Below, piece by piece: positions 48,109 to 57,699 of a stretch of DNA of 64,000 nucleotides (positions are counted from its first letter, which is position 1; each line of letters begins with the position of its first letter). Both the position numbers and the translations under genes were made by a program. Under the pieces are notes generated by a model that saw only the letters and a program-made list of their open reading frames with translations, was not told the DNA's origin and searched no databases. Source of the DNA: Parietichytrium sp. I65-24A (taxonomy: Eukaryota; Sar; Bigyra; Thraustochytrida; Thraustochytriidae); the NCBI GenBank assembly GCA_012862575.1, contig BLSF01000006.1, positions 372,001 to 436,000 of the forward strand, read 5' to 3'.

Positions 48109-49458
48109 TTACAGCTCGCGAAGAGTTCTGCCGCGCTCCTTGCCATTGGAGTTCTGCAGCTTCTTAAGCGCTTCACGAATGTCAAATCCAGTGAGACCCT
48201 CGACCGCGTCAGGAAGCTGACCGATCATACGGGTCATGTCACCAGTGAATTGCGATGCGCCAGCGCCATCCGAGGACACAAAGACCATTTTTTCTGTTTT
48301 ACTGAGTGGAGCAGCAATTTTTCCGGCAAGCTCGGGGAGACGATCGACGATCATTTGGACGACGGCGGCCTCCCCATATTCTTTGTAAGCTTTCGCCTTG
48401 GTCTCCAGAACTTTGGCCTCTGCCTCACCCTTGAGACGGATAACTTCAGCTTCGGCTTCACCAATTGATTTGACCTTGGCAGCCTCGGCCTCTGCCGATA
48501 CAGTAATTGCCTTTGCCCTGTTCTGTTCCTCCAAAAGTCTGGCCAAACTCTCCCCTTCCTTCTCCTTTTTGGTGCGCTCCACAATTTGGTCAGCAATCTG
48601 AAGCTTGATCTCCTCCTCCACCATCAACTGCTTGGTCTTTTCTTTGACGAGGCTCTGCGATTGGCGTGCCTCCTCAATCGGGCCTGCGGCGCTGGCCTCA
48701 GCGCGAGCTTGGAGGACCTCTCGATCAAACGCAGCCTGCTTCAAATGAAGGTCGCGGTCACTCTCTGCCTCTTGTTGCTTTTGTTCGTTCACCGCCACAT
48801 GCGCGCGCTTGAACTCTACCGCCTCGGCTTGGTCTGCGTCCGCCTTGAATAGCGCCACCTGCTTGCGGGCCTCGCTCTGGTTCCGTGCTTCACCCTCAGC
48901 TGCTTCACGCTTCACCAGTGCGGTCTGTGACTTTCCGAGCGACGCCATGTAACCATTGCTGTCATCAATTTTTTGCACGACGTAGCTCGCCAGGCCAAAG
49001 CCCATGTTTTCGAGATCTTGGACCACATGTTGTCGCACGGTGTTGGAGAAAGCTTCTCGTTTTTTGTACAAATCTTCTACGCTGAGGGTTCCCAGAATCT
49101 GCCGCTGGTGGCCCTCCAAGGTCTTTTGCAGCGCAAGCCGGATGGTCTCCTCGCTGTCCCCCAGAAAATGCTGCGCAGCAAGCATGATGCTAGCCTTGTC
49201 CAGCTCCCGCGAATTGTCTTCTCTCACTTTCCATGCTTGCACTTTCACCTGGGCAACCCCTTTCACGGTCACACGCACTCCATACGCAGTCTCTGCTTCG
49301 TGGCTTTCTATCTCAATCGTCATGAGCTCCAGCGACAGCGACTTGACCGTCTGGCACACCCATATCTTAAAAACCGTTTGCCCGGCTACAATCTTGGGCT
49401 CTCCAAACCCGCTCTTGATCAGCGCCTGGTTTGGCGACGACGTGATAAAGTTGCCCAT
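48109..49458 (-). CDS. Flotillin/reggie
   Basis: The 449-residue protein is a flotillin, a scaffold on the cytosolic face of membrane microdomains used in endocytosis and signalling. The PHB/SPFH domain (about 1-180) has GVRVTVKGVAQVKVQ and ALQKTLEGHQRQILGTLSVE. The long Ala/Glu/Lys coiled coil (about 180-370) has the EAEAEVIRLKGEAEAKV-type repeats. The C-terminal block IAAPLSKTEKMVFVSSDGAG is closest to flotillin-2. The N-terminus MGNFIT fits N-myristoylation (Gly2, Thr6), as in flotillin-2's MGN, but flotillin-2's Cys4 is Phe here. Cys35 aligns with the palmitoylated Cys34 of flotillin-1. The start is the ATG at 49456-49458; the 13-residue upstream extension begins with GTG. Confidence 0.93.
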   Translation of the reverse strand: MGNFITSSPNQALIKSGFGEPKIVAGQTVFKIWVCQTVKSLSLELMTIEIESHEAETAYGVRVTVKGVAQVKVQAWKVREDNSRELDKASIMLAAQHFLGDSEETIRLALQKTLEGHQRQILGTLSVEDLYKKREAFSNTVRQHVVQDLENMGFGLASYVVQKIDDSNGYMASLGKSQTALVKREAAEGEARNQSEARKQVALFKADADQAEAVEFKRAHVAVNEQKQQEAESDRDLHLKQAAFDREVLQARAEASAAGPIEEARQSQSLVKEKTKQLMVEEEIKLQIADQIVERTKKEKEGESLARLLEEQNRAKAITVSAEAEAAKVKSIGEAEAEVIRLKGEAEAKVLETKAKAYKEYGEAAVVQMIVDRLPELAGKIAAPLSKTEKMVFVSSDGAGASQFTGDMTRMIGQLPDAVEGLTGFDIREALKKLQNSNGKERGRTLREL

Positions 49459-50140
49459 CTCCCTACCCTCTGCTTCCTTCGCGTTCCCCTTTCCCACTCA
49501 GGTGCTGTCCTCGCACTCGATGCGTTCGGTTTCTGCCCTTGTTTACTCGCCAATCTCAGAATCAATCTCTCTGTGGTTAAAGTACGCCTCTCCCCCTACG
49601 GCACAGCTCTACCGCATGATCTAACTATGCCTCTAGTGTCGCACAGCACGGCCAACGACCCACTTAGATTTCGGGCTACCATTTGTCGCGTGGAAGATGT
49701 GATGTGGTCTCTCTTCTCTCTCTTCTCTCTCTTCTTTCTTCAACTTGATTTTCGCAAAATTTGCGAAAGCGCTAAGGATAGCAAGTACGGTACTACAAAT
49801 TGGTCCCCAAGTTCACTAAGAGGCCTTTCTGGAGTTTAGCGGGACGTGTAACTGATGAGGGCAAGTGCGAGCCAGTCTTGGTATACTTGGTATAGAATTA
49901 TAGTGCTGGCATTGCTGTTTATGTAGGAGCAGTTCCATCGGTTGTAAGTTAGTGTGTAGGGAGCGTGCAGTCGTAGACGTGGAGTCTGCGCAGTTGCAGT
50001 TTTGGTCTTATAAGGCCGTGCAACGTCTAGCTAGACTCGAGAGATGTTGGTATACAGAGATAAGCAAAGACAAAGAAAGATGAAAAGTAAAATATTTATG
50101 TTGGAAAAACTGCGTCAACGGAAAGAAACTGCGAAACAGT
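49459..50140. other. Intergenic region upstream of flotillin
   Basis: 682 bases with the flotillin promoter at its left and the 3' end of the SUN-like gene at its right. A TCTCTTC-type pyrimidine repeat lies at 49709-49740. No gene seen. Confidence 0.5.
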
Positions 50141-51811
50141 TCAGTTTAAGCGTGTCAAGAGTTCCACCGCCACAATGCAGGTTCCGCTTTTCAGCTCCTT
50201 CCCTTCCGGAGAATCGATCAGCACAACGATGCCATCAACGCAGTTTGCATCATGTCCCAGATGTTCCACAAGTTCACCTGTGCTGCTGTCCCTATGCAGA
50301 GGAAATACTGTCACTGGCCCGGACGGCTCGTCGTACCTCTTGTCATACTTGATCCTGACTGCAGGATACACTCTGCACCCGGACAATTCGAGCGTGAGAT
50401 GAGCAGTGGAAGAAGGAGGAATGTGCCAACACGTTTTGTCGTTTCCGTCTTGGATCCAATCGGAGTCTTCGAGCTTATCTGAGTCTTTCAACTTGAAGAA
50501 GAAGTCACTGAGTCGATTCCGAAGCTTTCGCACTATTGAATCCTTTTGCCGAACGATCTCGCTGTTTTTAATCGTGTAAGCGAAGGGCGTAATTTTTGCT
50601 GCTTGATGAGACGCCTTCGGGTCGCCAACGGTTACAGCTTCGATTGTTGCGTAGCTCTTTTCAATCTTCGGGCCTTGCTTTGCGGGTTTTCCAGTAGACC
50701 CGGTTGCAGCAGGGAGCGGGTCTTTGACTTGATTCTCGCTTGGAATAGTAACTTTTAGAGGTTTCTGAACACTCGATCCTGAAGTACTTTTTGGTTCCTT
50801 CTTCTGAGTTTCGTTTGTGGGAATTGTCAGGGTATCCTTCACAGTAGCACCTTCTTGGGGCGAGTCTTCTGTACTTTTTGCTTTTTCTGTTTTTTCGCCG
50901 ATCGACAGATTCTCTTTATCGTGGACTACAGGCAAACCAGTTTCCTTCGTAACGTGTCCAGGAGGCTTGAGATCTTTGGGAATCTTTGCGTTAGCGAGGG
51001 GTTCTGTACTCTCTGCTGTTCCTGCTTTTTCGGCAGTCGACTGATTCTCTTTGTCGTGGACTACGGGCAAATCAGTTTCCTTCGTAACGTGTCCAGGAGG
51101 CTTAAGATCTTTGGGAATCTTCGCGTCAGCGAGGGGTTGCGCGGCTTTCTTCATCTCCGTGTGATTGTTGAGAATTTCGAGGACAGTTTTGTTTATCCAC
51201 TGCTCAACATCGGGCTTGGCCTCCCTCTCATATAGCTTGCGACCAATAAACCCCAGAGAACCAAGAAGAATGCTCAAGAACATGAGTCTGGTCAGGTACC
51301 GGAACCAAATCTCTCCTTTCCTGCGTCTGCTCTCCAGCTCTTCTTCATCCCCGCTGCCCTCCTCATCAGCATGGCCTGCAATTTCACGACTTGCTCTTGG
51401 CGCAGGGCTCTTGCTCCTCGCTCTTCTCCGATGCCTGAGATCGCCGTTGCCCCTAGTCATTGGCTCGTCCTCCATAGTCTCACCCACAATTTCGCTACCA
51501 TCTTCTTGTTCGCTGCCATTGCCATCCTCATCATCCTCAACAGATTCTGCTGCGTCGTCCCCGCCAGCTTTGGCTTCTGAAGCGACCTTCTCTTCTCCCT
51601 GTTGTTCCTTCTGTTCCTCCAGTTCCTCCGCGTCCTCTTCTCCCGAGGCCACCGCGGTCACCACGCTCGTCGTCTCGCGCACCTCAACGCCGTCCTCGCC
51701 TTCCTCCACCGAGATCTCTTCCACCACCAGCATTGTACTACTCTGCGCTCTACTTCCTCCTTCCTTCTTCCCTCTTGTCAAGCTTCCTCTGTCCGCGGAC
51801 TGCAGTAGCAT
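50141..51811 (-). CDS. Single-pass membrane protein with SUN-like C-terminal domain and duplicated 45-residue unit
   Basis: The 556-residue frame has an acidic N-terminus (about 30-120), an Arg-rich NLS-like patch (RHRRRARSKSPAPR, 127-140) and one membrane segment (about 169-192, WFRYLTRLMFLSILLGSLGF). A linker with two tandem 45-residue units follows (each starting PLAxAKIPKDLKPPGHVTKE), then a Lys/Thr/Ser-rich stretch. The C-terminal globular domain (about 435-556) contains CWHIPPSSTAHLTLELSGC and RVYPAVRIKY. The last domain resembles a SUN domain (Cys-Trp opening, G-T-C-x-x-x-V near the end). With the NLS and single membrane span it would have the topology of an inner-nuclear-envelope SUN protein. 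This is inference from weak similarity. A second ATG at 51731-51733 (residue 27) has a better context and may be the true start. The 45-codon duplication is described in the findings. Confidence 0.5.
   Translation of the reverse strand: MLLQSADRGSLTRGKKEGGSRAQSSTMLVVEEISVEEGEDGVEVRETTSVVTAVASGEEDAEELEEQKEQQGEEKVASEAKAGGDDAAESVEDDEDGNGSEQEDGSEIVGETMEDEPMTRGNGDLRHRRRARSKSPAPRASREIAGHADEEGSGDEEELESRRRKGEIWFRYLTRLMFLSILLGSLGFIGRKLYEREAKPDVEQWINKTVLEILNNHTEMKKAAQPLADAKIPKDLKPPGHVTKETDLPVVHDKENQSTAEKAGTAESTEPLANAKIPKDLKPPGHVTKETGLPVVHDKENLSIGEKTEKAKSTEDSPQEGATVKDTLTIPTNETQKKEPKSTSGSSVQKPLKVTIPSENQVKDPLPAATGSTGKPAKQGPKIEKSYATIEAVTVGDPKASHQAAKITPFAYTIKNSEIVRQKDSIVRKLRNRLSDFFFKLKDSDKLEDSDWIQDGNDKTCWHIPPSSTAHLTLELSGCRVYPAVRIKYDKRYDEPSGPVTVFPLHRDSSTGELVEHLGHDANCVDGIVVLIDSPEGKELKSGTCIVAVELLTRLN
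50901..51137 (-). repeat. Tandem 135-base in-frame duplication inside the SUN-like gene
   Basis: Two near-identical copies (50901-51002 and 51036-51137) with a period of 135 bases, exactly 45 codons. The copies differ at only a few bases, many of them synonymous, so the duplication appears recent relative to the gene. Confidence 0.9.
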
Positions 51812-52257
51812 ACGTGCTTTATTTATTAGTGTAAATCTTCCGAGTCCTTCGATTCATATCCTTTCCTGAGACTCACTGCGGAACGCATCTGGGGAACGTA
51901 ATTTGGGTTAGGGCAGGTGGTGGGGGAGGCAATAGGGAATGTAGGCAATAGGGAATGTAGGGAATGGGAGGCATTGTAGGGAATGGGAGGCAAGGGTGTA
52001 AAATAGGTGTAAGTATTATGTAAGGGTATGAATAGGGTGAGATAGGGACATGGGTTCTCAATTCTGGCTCAATTCTGGTCCGAAGTTCAACTGGAGTAAA
52101 CGGAAACGTGTTTATGTCGATGCCACGCTTTTTTTGTGCGCATGTACAGTACTGTTACCGGTACTGACATGTGAGAACCAGTACGGCGCTCTTTCGTGCG
52201 CGGCTCCTGAGCCTCCACATCGAAGCATACAGTCACGGTGAAACGCGTGCACGTGGA

Positions 52258-52476
52258 TCAGATCTTCCATTCACAAGCATTCTGCTTCACGAGAGTCTGA
52301 CCGGTGCCTGAAGAAAACTGTGAGGACTCGGAAGTAGTTTCTTCCCATGCCAAGATTCTTCTTTCGCCTCTTCCAACTGACATGTAAGTTCCGGTTTCCA
52401 AAAATAGCAGCGTGGCGTGCCGGTTCTGCAGATATGTGATGAAACGCTTGGCGATTTTGAGTGCCTCGAAATCCAT
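52258..52476 (-). CDS. Uncharacterised short ORF in the gene-poor region
   Basis: A 72-residue ATG frame with ordinary protein-like composition (MDFEALKIAKRFITYLQNRH at its start, TGTYMSVGRGERRILAWEE in the middle). Its frame is open a further 60-odd bases upstream of the ATG. The two other minus-strand frames are also open here, and one (about 52600-52490) reads like protein (FFDFIVKSSPQHVARARVH). This could be a spliced small gene or a decayed coding remnant. I do not recognise the family. Confidence 0.2.
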   Translation of the reverse strand: MDFEALKIAKRFITYLQNRHATLLFLETGTYMSVGRGERRILAWEETTSESSQFSSGTGQTLVKQNACEWKI

Positions 52477-52789
52477 AAAGAGCGCTTGTCGCTGTGGACG
52501 CGAGCCCGAGCCACATGTTGTGGACTCGACTTGACTATAAAATCAAAGAAGCTGTGCCACTGGTCCTTGTTGCCATCATCTCTTGTGAATCCAATAAAAT
52601 AAATGTTCTTGCCTCAATCCAAAGCGGCTGGCACATTTAGCACATTGCTTGGAGTTCCTCGAATACCACCTACCTACCTGTAAGCACCCTGTTTGTTTGC
52701 AACTTTGTCGACAATGCCCAAAGCTACATCTAGTCGTGCCCAAACGAGGTCCCAGGAACATCGAATTGTGTCGTGTTCTCAAGCTGCAA

Positions 52790-52834
52790 AAAGATTTGCG
52801 AACGCATTCAAAAAGATTTGCAAACGCATTGGGT
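52790..52834. repeat. 21- to 22-base tandem duplication
   Basis: Two adjacent copies of AAAAAGATTTGCRAACGCAT, differing at one position in the core. Confidence 0.8.
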
Positions 52835-53405
52835 CGCCATGATTCTGTTGAATGTGGCAGAAGAAATCACAATCAAGTATCACCAGACAAGCTTCACGAT
52901 GTCGACTCATTTTGAAGCCTGCGGAGAACTCACTCGAAGTCTCTATTTCATGCCAGAGAACTTGTCACCATCTGTTCTGCCGACAACAGGCTGACAACAA
53001 AGATTCTTCGCGTTCGCCACATTCTTCGCCAGCCACGAGAAATCGATGAGAATGATTGAAGAGCCACGTGAATGACAGTGAAGCTACGGAAAGCTTCTTG
53101 GCCAAGGCAGCACGGAGACCGATGGATGACATGTCGGGATTTTTGAAGGCTCGGTCATGCAGGCTCGTGAAACTTGCCCGGAGAAGAGCAAGTTCTTCGC
53201 GCACACGCACAGGCACTGAGTCTCTATCTTCTGGAACCGACGGTGCACATAAGAGCGTCTCACACCAGTAGAGATCTGATACCAACTTCTGAACCCTGCA
53301 ATTGCTTCTGACTGTCAAGTAGACAAGAAAGAAAAGATCTCGAAACCAATTTGTGCAAACTTTAGAATAAGAGTTTGGAAATCGCACTCAGAGTCAGTAA
53401 TTCAA

Positions 53406-53427
53406 CTCTCTCTCTCTCTCTCTCTCT
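53406..53427. repeat. (CT)11 microsatellite
   Basis: Perfect dinucleotide run in the gene-poor region. Confidence 0.9.
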
Positions 53428-56400
53428 ATTTATCTGTCTCCAGAACAAAAGATCGCCGCCCAGTTTACATGGGCTCGGATGAACTTGTGCAATTATAAAA
53501 GGGAGCCTTCCAGTTCCTGTCGAGAGGTTTGAGCTGAGTTCGCGAGAGCGCTCATGGGGAAAGCCATTGATAGGGAGGGGACTCGTGGATCTTCCAAACA
53601 TTTCTGTACTTGCACTCCCACACACCAATCAGAACATGAGTGAATCAAATTTCACAGTTCTAGTAGTTTTCACTCATGGACTCTTGCATCAGATGTGAAC
53701 TGCTGTGATCCAGCAAGAGCCAAAGGTCCCATGGGACGAAATAACGGTCGATTGAACGCCCGCTGAATTCTTTGCGGTCCATGTCAACAAAACTATGATA
53801 AGCAATAATACAACCCCACCGGGGTACTGGTACTGTAGATGCACCGAAAACAGAGTAAGAAGCAAGCACTAAGGAGCACGCTGGCGTAGGCCTAGGCAGC
53901 GAAGGAATTTGCGTTGTCTCTCTTACATGAGTAAGTATTGATTGATTTCGAACGCAGCCTTGCACCAATCTGTCCAGCGCATCTGGGACGCGCTGTCTCG
54001 CGTGCTGCACGAATCCCTTCCTTTTGGTAACCACTATGGTATTATTAACGCAAAGTGGTGTTCTAGAGCAACACCTAAGCACCTCAAAAGAAGCCACTAT
54101 CCCTCACCTGCTATATGAAAGCTTAGTGACTTCCCTCACCAGGAAAGCGTCCCCAAAAGGCCGACGTGGGGTGCTAAGGTGGAACTATGTGAGTGAGTAG
54201 AACCTGGAAAATGCTCGCTTGTAGCCAGCGAATAGCCAGTTAGATAAGAATTTTAACGGTCGCTGGGACGCGTTGACAACTTTGGACTGCAATTTGCCTC
54301 CATTTCTTTCCCTTTCTGTTTTTGCCCACATTGGGCCACAAACATAAGATTTCTATTCACTCTTTGTTGAATTGATTGATTGATCGCAAGATCGATTGAG
54401 ATTGTTTCAAGTGAGAAGAATGAAAGAATGGCTCATGTGTGGCTCGAACTCCTGAAGAACCGGTCTTGTTGAGGCGTAGGCTCCGGAGGCTCTTGGAGCT
54501 ATTCGTCTCCTGATTTTTCAGCCTTCCCTTGCCGTAGCCTGGGGATTCCTGGATTTGCGCTGATTGGTCTCCACCGCCAAACAGTAGCTCAGTATAGCGG
54601 CGTAGTAGACTGAAGAAGCAAACGCGCTGTATCCTCACAATTAGAAGGGACTCTTCTCAAAGGGATCTGCCGTCGGCGCCGATGCAAGCGCCAGCCCTCT
54701 GCCTCCTGCCTGAGCTCCTACGAATATCCAATGTTGAATGAACCTGGCTGGATGTTGACGAATTTGACGACAAGAAGAAAAGCTAAAAAACATCATTCCA
54801 AATTGTTACTCTTTCCTTTACTTCCAATCCACTCGTACCCGACATAGAGCACTGATAGCCGTTTCCATAAGAGCCGAAGTTTGGCTTGGGACGATTGGGA
54901 AACTACTTCAATGGAAGAGAGTTGTTATAGACGAAAGAGTCGCCCCTCTCGGAGCAATGCGGATCAAGGTTGCAGAGTGCAGAACTCCTCTGGTTTCAGA
55001 GATCAAAACAAGAGATCAAATCCAAGCTACTGAACACTAGGCCCAAAAAATAAACTCGTATCCATAAGATCGCAGGCGCTGATTGTGACGAGTTGAGAAA
55101 ACACAATGTCTCCACATACCGAGCTCTAGTCTTACACACCCAGCACAGGCAACTAACTACCTACGTACAGGCACATTTATTTTTTCCAAGTGTAATGCAG
55201 TATCAGCCTTCATAGTCATAACCGTGATGATATGAGGTAAGTGTGTATTGTAATTTGAAAGACCTGGGACGCTCTCCACATTCATTTACCTCACGTGCCA
55301 GTTGGTTCTCATAGTAGATTCACAAAATTTCAGTAGGATGGAAATGGGCTAGGATAGCTGGGAGGCAAGGGAGCTGAGTGCAGCGGATAGCGAGACTCCG
55401 GACTTAATGGTTGGGAAAATGTGAAATTACAGTGCAGCGGCGTTCTGAAAAGACTTGCAGGCAACGATGAGAAACGAGAAACCCTGGAGCGCTCCACATC
55501 GAGCGACGATGGCACGATGCGAGTTGTGAAACCGACCGTCCAGCTTTGGAGCGTCTGACTGTCTAACTATGTCTAACTTGTCTAACTATTCACGATTGTG
55601 GTTTTTCAGGTTTTACACGGTTTTACACACGCTCGTGAAACTCCGAGGCCCGGGCTAAGGGATACTTTAAAAGGGCAACTCAAAAGTCCAACGTGCTAGG
55701 GACGCGTGGCCACGAGGGAGAACGAGTGGGCAAGCAGCTTCTAGCTTTCAGCTGCTTACGATTGCACATGGATGATGATTCATTCCTTCCCGGCCCAGCC
55801 CGGCGGGCCATATTCGCGGGCAACTCGGTTCGGAGGAAAAAGCTCAAGTTCAGCTCTAACGTTTACTCAGATGTGAATTGCACATGGGTTTTCGGAGAAG
55901 GGGGAAAATAGGAAAAGAGACTGGGAAGACCTGTAATGTATAAAAGCTTCTTAGTTTTTTTGTTTGCATTGGGAAATGAGTTTTGAGAACGTCGAGAGTG
56001 GTAGTATTTTTTGCAATTTAATAATGAGCTCCTAGCACGCTTCTGACGCGCAGCTGTGGCCCTTGTAGAATGAGTAAATTTGACAGAGATTGAATGGTTG
56101 GAACGAAAAGTGGGCCACGTTTGTTGCTTTCGCAGATCAAAGGTGGTGGTGATCAGTGTCAATACGTGCGAACTCGCTCGTCAGGCGGAGGATTGGGACT
56201 CCGCTAGGTCGCAACCACAAGAAAATTCAAATCCCACGATGTGAATCACTGAATGGGACGCCACATCTTTTTTTTTCTGCTTCTTTCCTTCCCACTCCCC
56301 ACTCCCCACTTTCCAATTCCTACTTCCACTCAACATGCTTGCTGCCCTCGATAGTCTTGACAGGATACTGTCCTGTACGTGCAGCTGCTGGATGTGGAAC

Positions 56401-57173
56401 TTATTCAGCAAAGAATATGTGTCTTACTCTTGCACGAGCACGTAAGGACGGTGCGGTAAGACAGAGGAAATTGCTGGGGGAATGGAAACAACGAGCTAGG
56501 CATTTGGTGGCAGCTAGCGAAAGGAGGGAGGAATGAGGATTGAGCAATGAAGAGCAGCAGCGCACTTGAACACCCTGGGATCGTGTGCTCCCCTCTGTAG
56601 GAATACTGTGTCGCACTGTAATTCGACATATTCCCGCCCAAGGGAAAAAAGGAAACGGAGATTGAGAAAGCAGACGTATAGTATGAAGTGGAAAAACATA
56701 TGTTCTATAATTGGTTACATATTTCACACGTCGACTTGCGCAATGGGTTTGGATTGAATCATTTAGTTAGTCGCCGCCCGCAAAGACGCTGGTCAAAGCG
56801 AGTATTGAATTTCTACATACGAAACCCCTATAGGAGAGCCGCTCAAGAAATCTTACGAAGAGTGAAACAGAGAAACTCGAACACCAGAAACCCCGTGAGA
56901 AACAAGGCTGGTTGCAACCATCGTAAGAGGCCTCCACATATCTTTTCGGTCGATCACGTCCGTGTAAGACTGCCCCGAGCTTGCGCAGACACGAAAGATC
57001 AGCTCACCCGCCTTTGAGACATTTAGTTGACAGTGAGATTCAATTCTTGGCCAACAAACGTGATTTACCAACCATACCTAATCATTTGAAAGGGACAAAG
57101 TGAGAGAGGGAAGAAAGAGTGTGTGAGGGAAGGCAAGAGTGGGAGGGAGCGTAGGCCACCTCGGCCCCTAGCC

Positions 57174-57193
57174 TAGAGAGAGAGAGAGAGAGA
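57174..57193. repeat. (GA)n microsatellite upstream of the MYB gene
   Basis: About ten GA units, 500 bases before the MYB start codon and possibly in its leader or promoter. Confidence 0.9.
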
Positions 57194-57699
57194 CCCTTTC
57201 GCCACATCAATCCCATATCCTCCACATTCGATTCAGGCACAATCACAATTCGAAGACAACAAGACTCCAAGCAGATCGGCGCTTGGAGCTGATCAGAAGA
57301 GCAAGCCAGCAAACCCGATTCAAGCCCAGAGACCCGACGCTGCTTGTGCTTTTAGACAGAACGTCGAAACATCCGCTCCTCGTTACGCGCACCCGAGCAA
57401 AGAAGTTCGACCTGATAGCGTGCTCAATTCGATCGAAGGCTGCGTGGTTTCGCCGTACGGTATTGAAAAGTGAAACTCCCTGTGCGCGCGAAGCATCAGC
57501 CACTTCACCTGGACCTTTTCTGACACAAGAGAGGTTGACACCGAGACCAAACCTCGTGCGCAAGATAGACACGACCTGTTCGAGGTCGTGAGTTGTTGCA
57601 CATAGAGGCTCCAGAGCGTGAGCCCCTCCGCAAAAGCCGCCAATTCGGTGAGTCCGTCAGACGGACAGTCAAAACAAACACACATACACAGCAACCAAC

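Larger units (their letters stand above)
51812..57699. other. Gene-poor 5.9-kb region
   Basis: The longest stretch without a recognised gene. At 51918-51998 there is a G-rich minisatellite with GGGAATGTAGG/GGGAATGGGAGGC units. A patch at 52258-52516 has all three minus-strand frames open. A 21- to 22-base tandem duplication lies at about 52790-52834. (CT)n lies at about 53406-53427 and (GA)n at about 57174-57193. Frames such as 56700-57017 (+, 105 codons, basic) and 53660-54097 (-, 145 codons, no ATG start) are not recognisable. The last 500 bases probably include the leader of the MYB gene. I see no transposase, reverse transcriptase or tRNA. Confidence 0.5.

Noticed and set aside
51902-51915. 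Telomere-like TTAGGG
   Set aside because: A single copy in a G-rich minisatellite; not a telomeric array.
53660-54097. 145-codon minus-strand frame
   Set aside because: Opens at GTG, has no recognisable motif and lies in repeat-rich noncoding DNA.
56700-57017. 105-codon basic plus-strand ATG frame
   Set aside because: No recognisable domain, gene-poor context and composition typical of chance frames; left unannotated.
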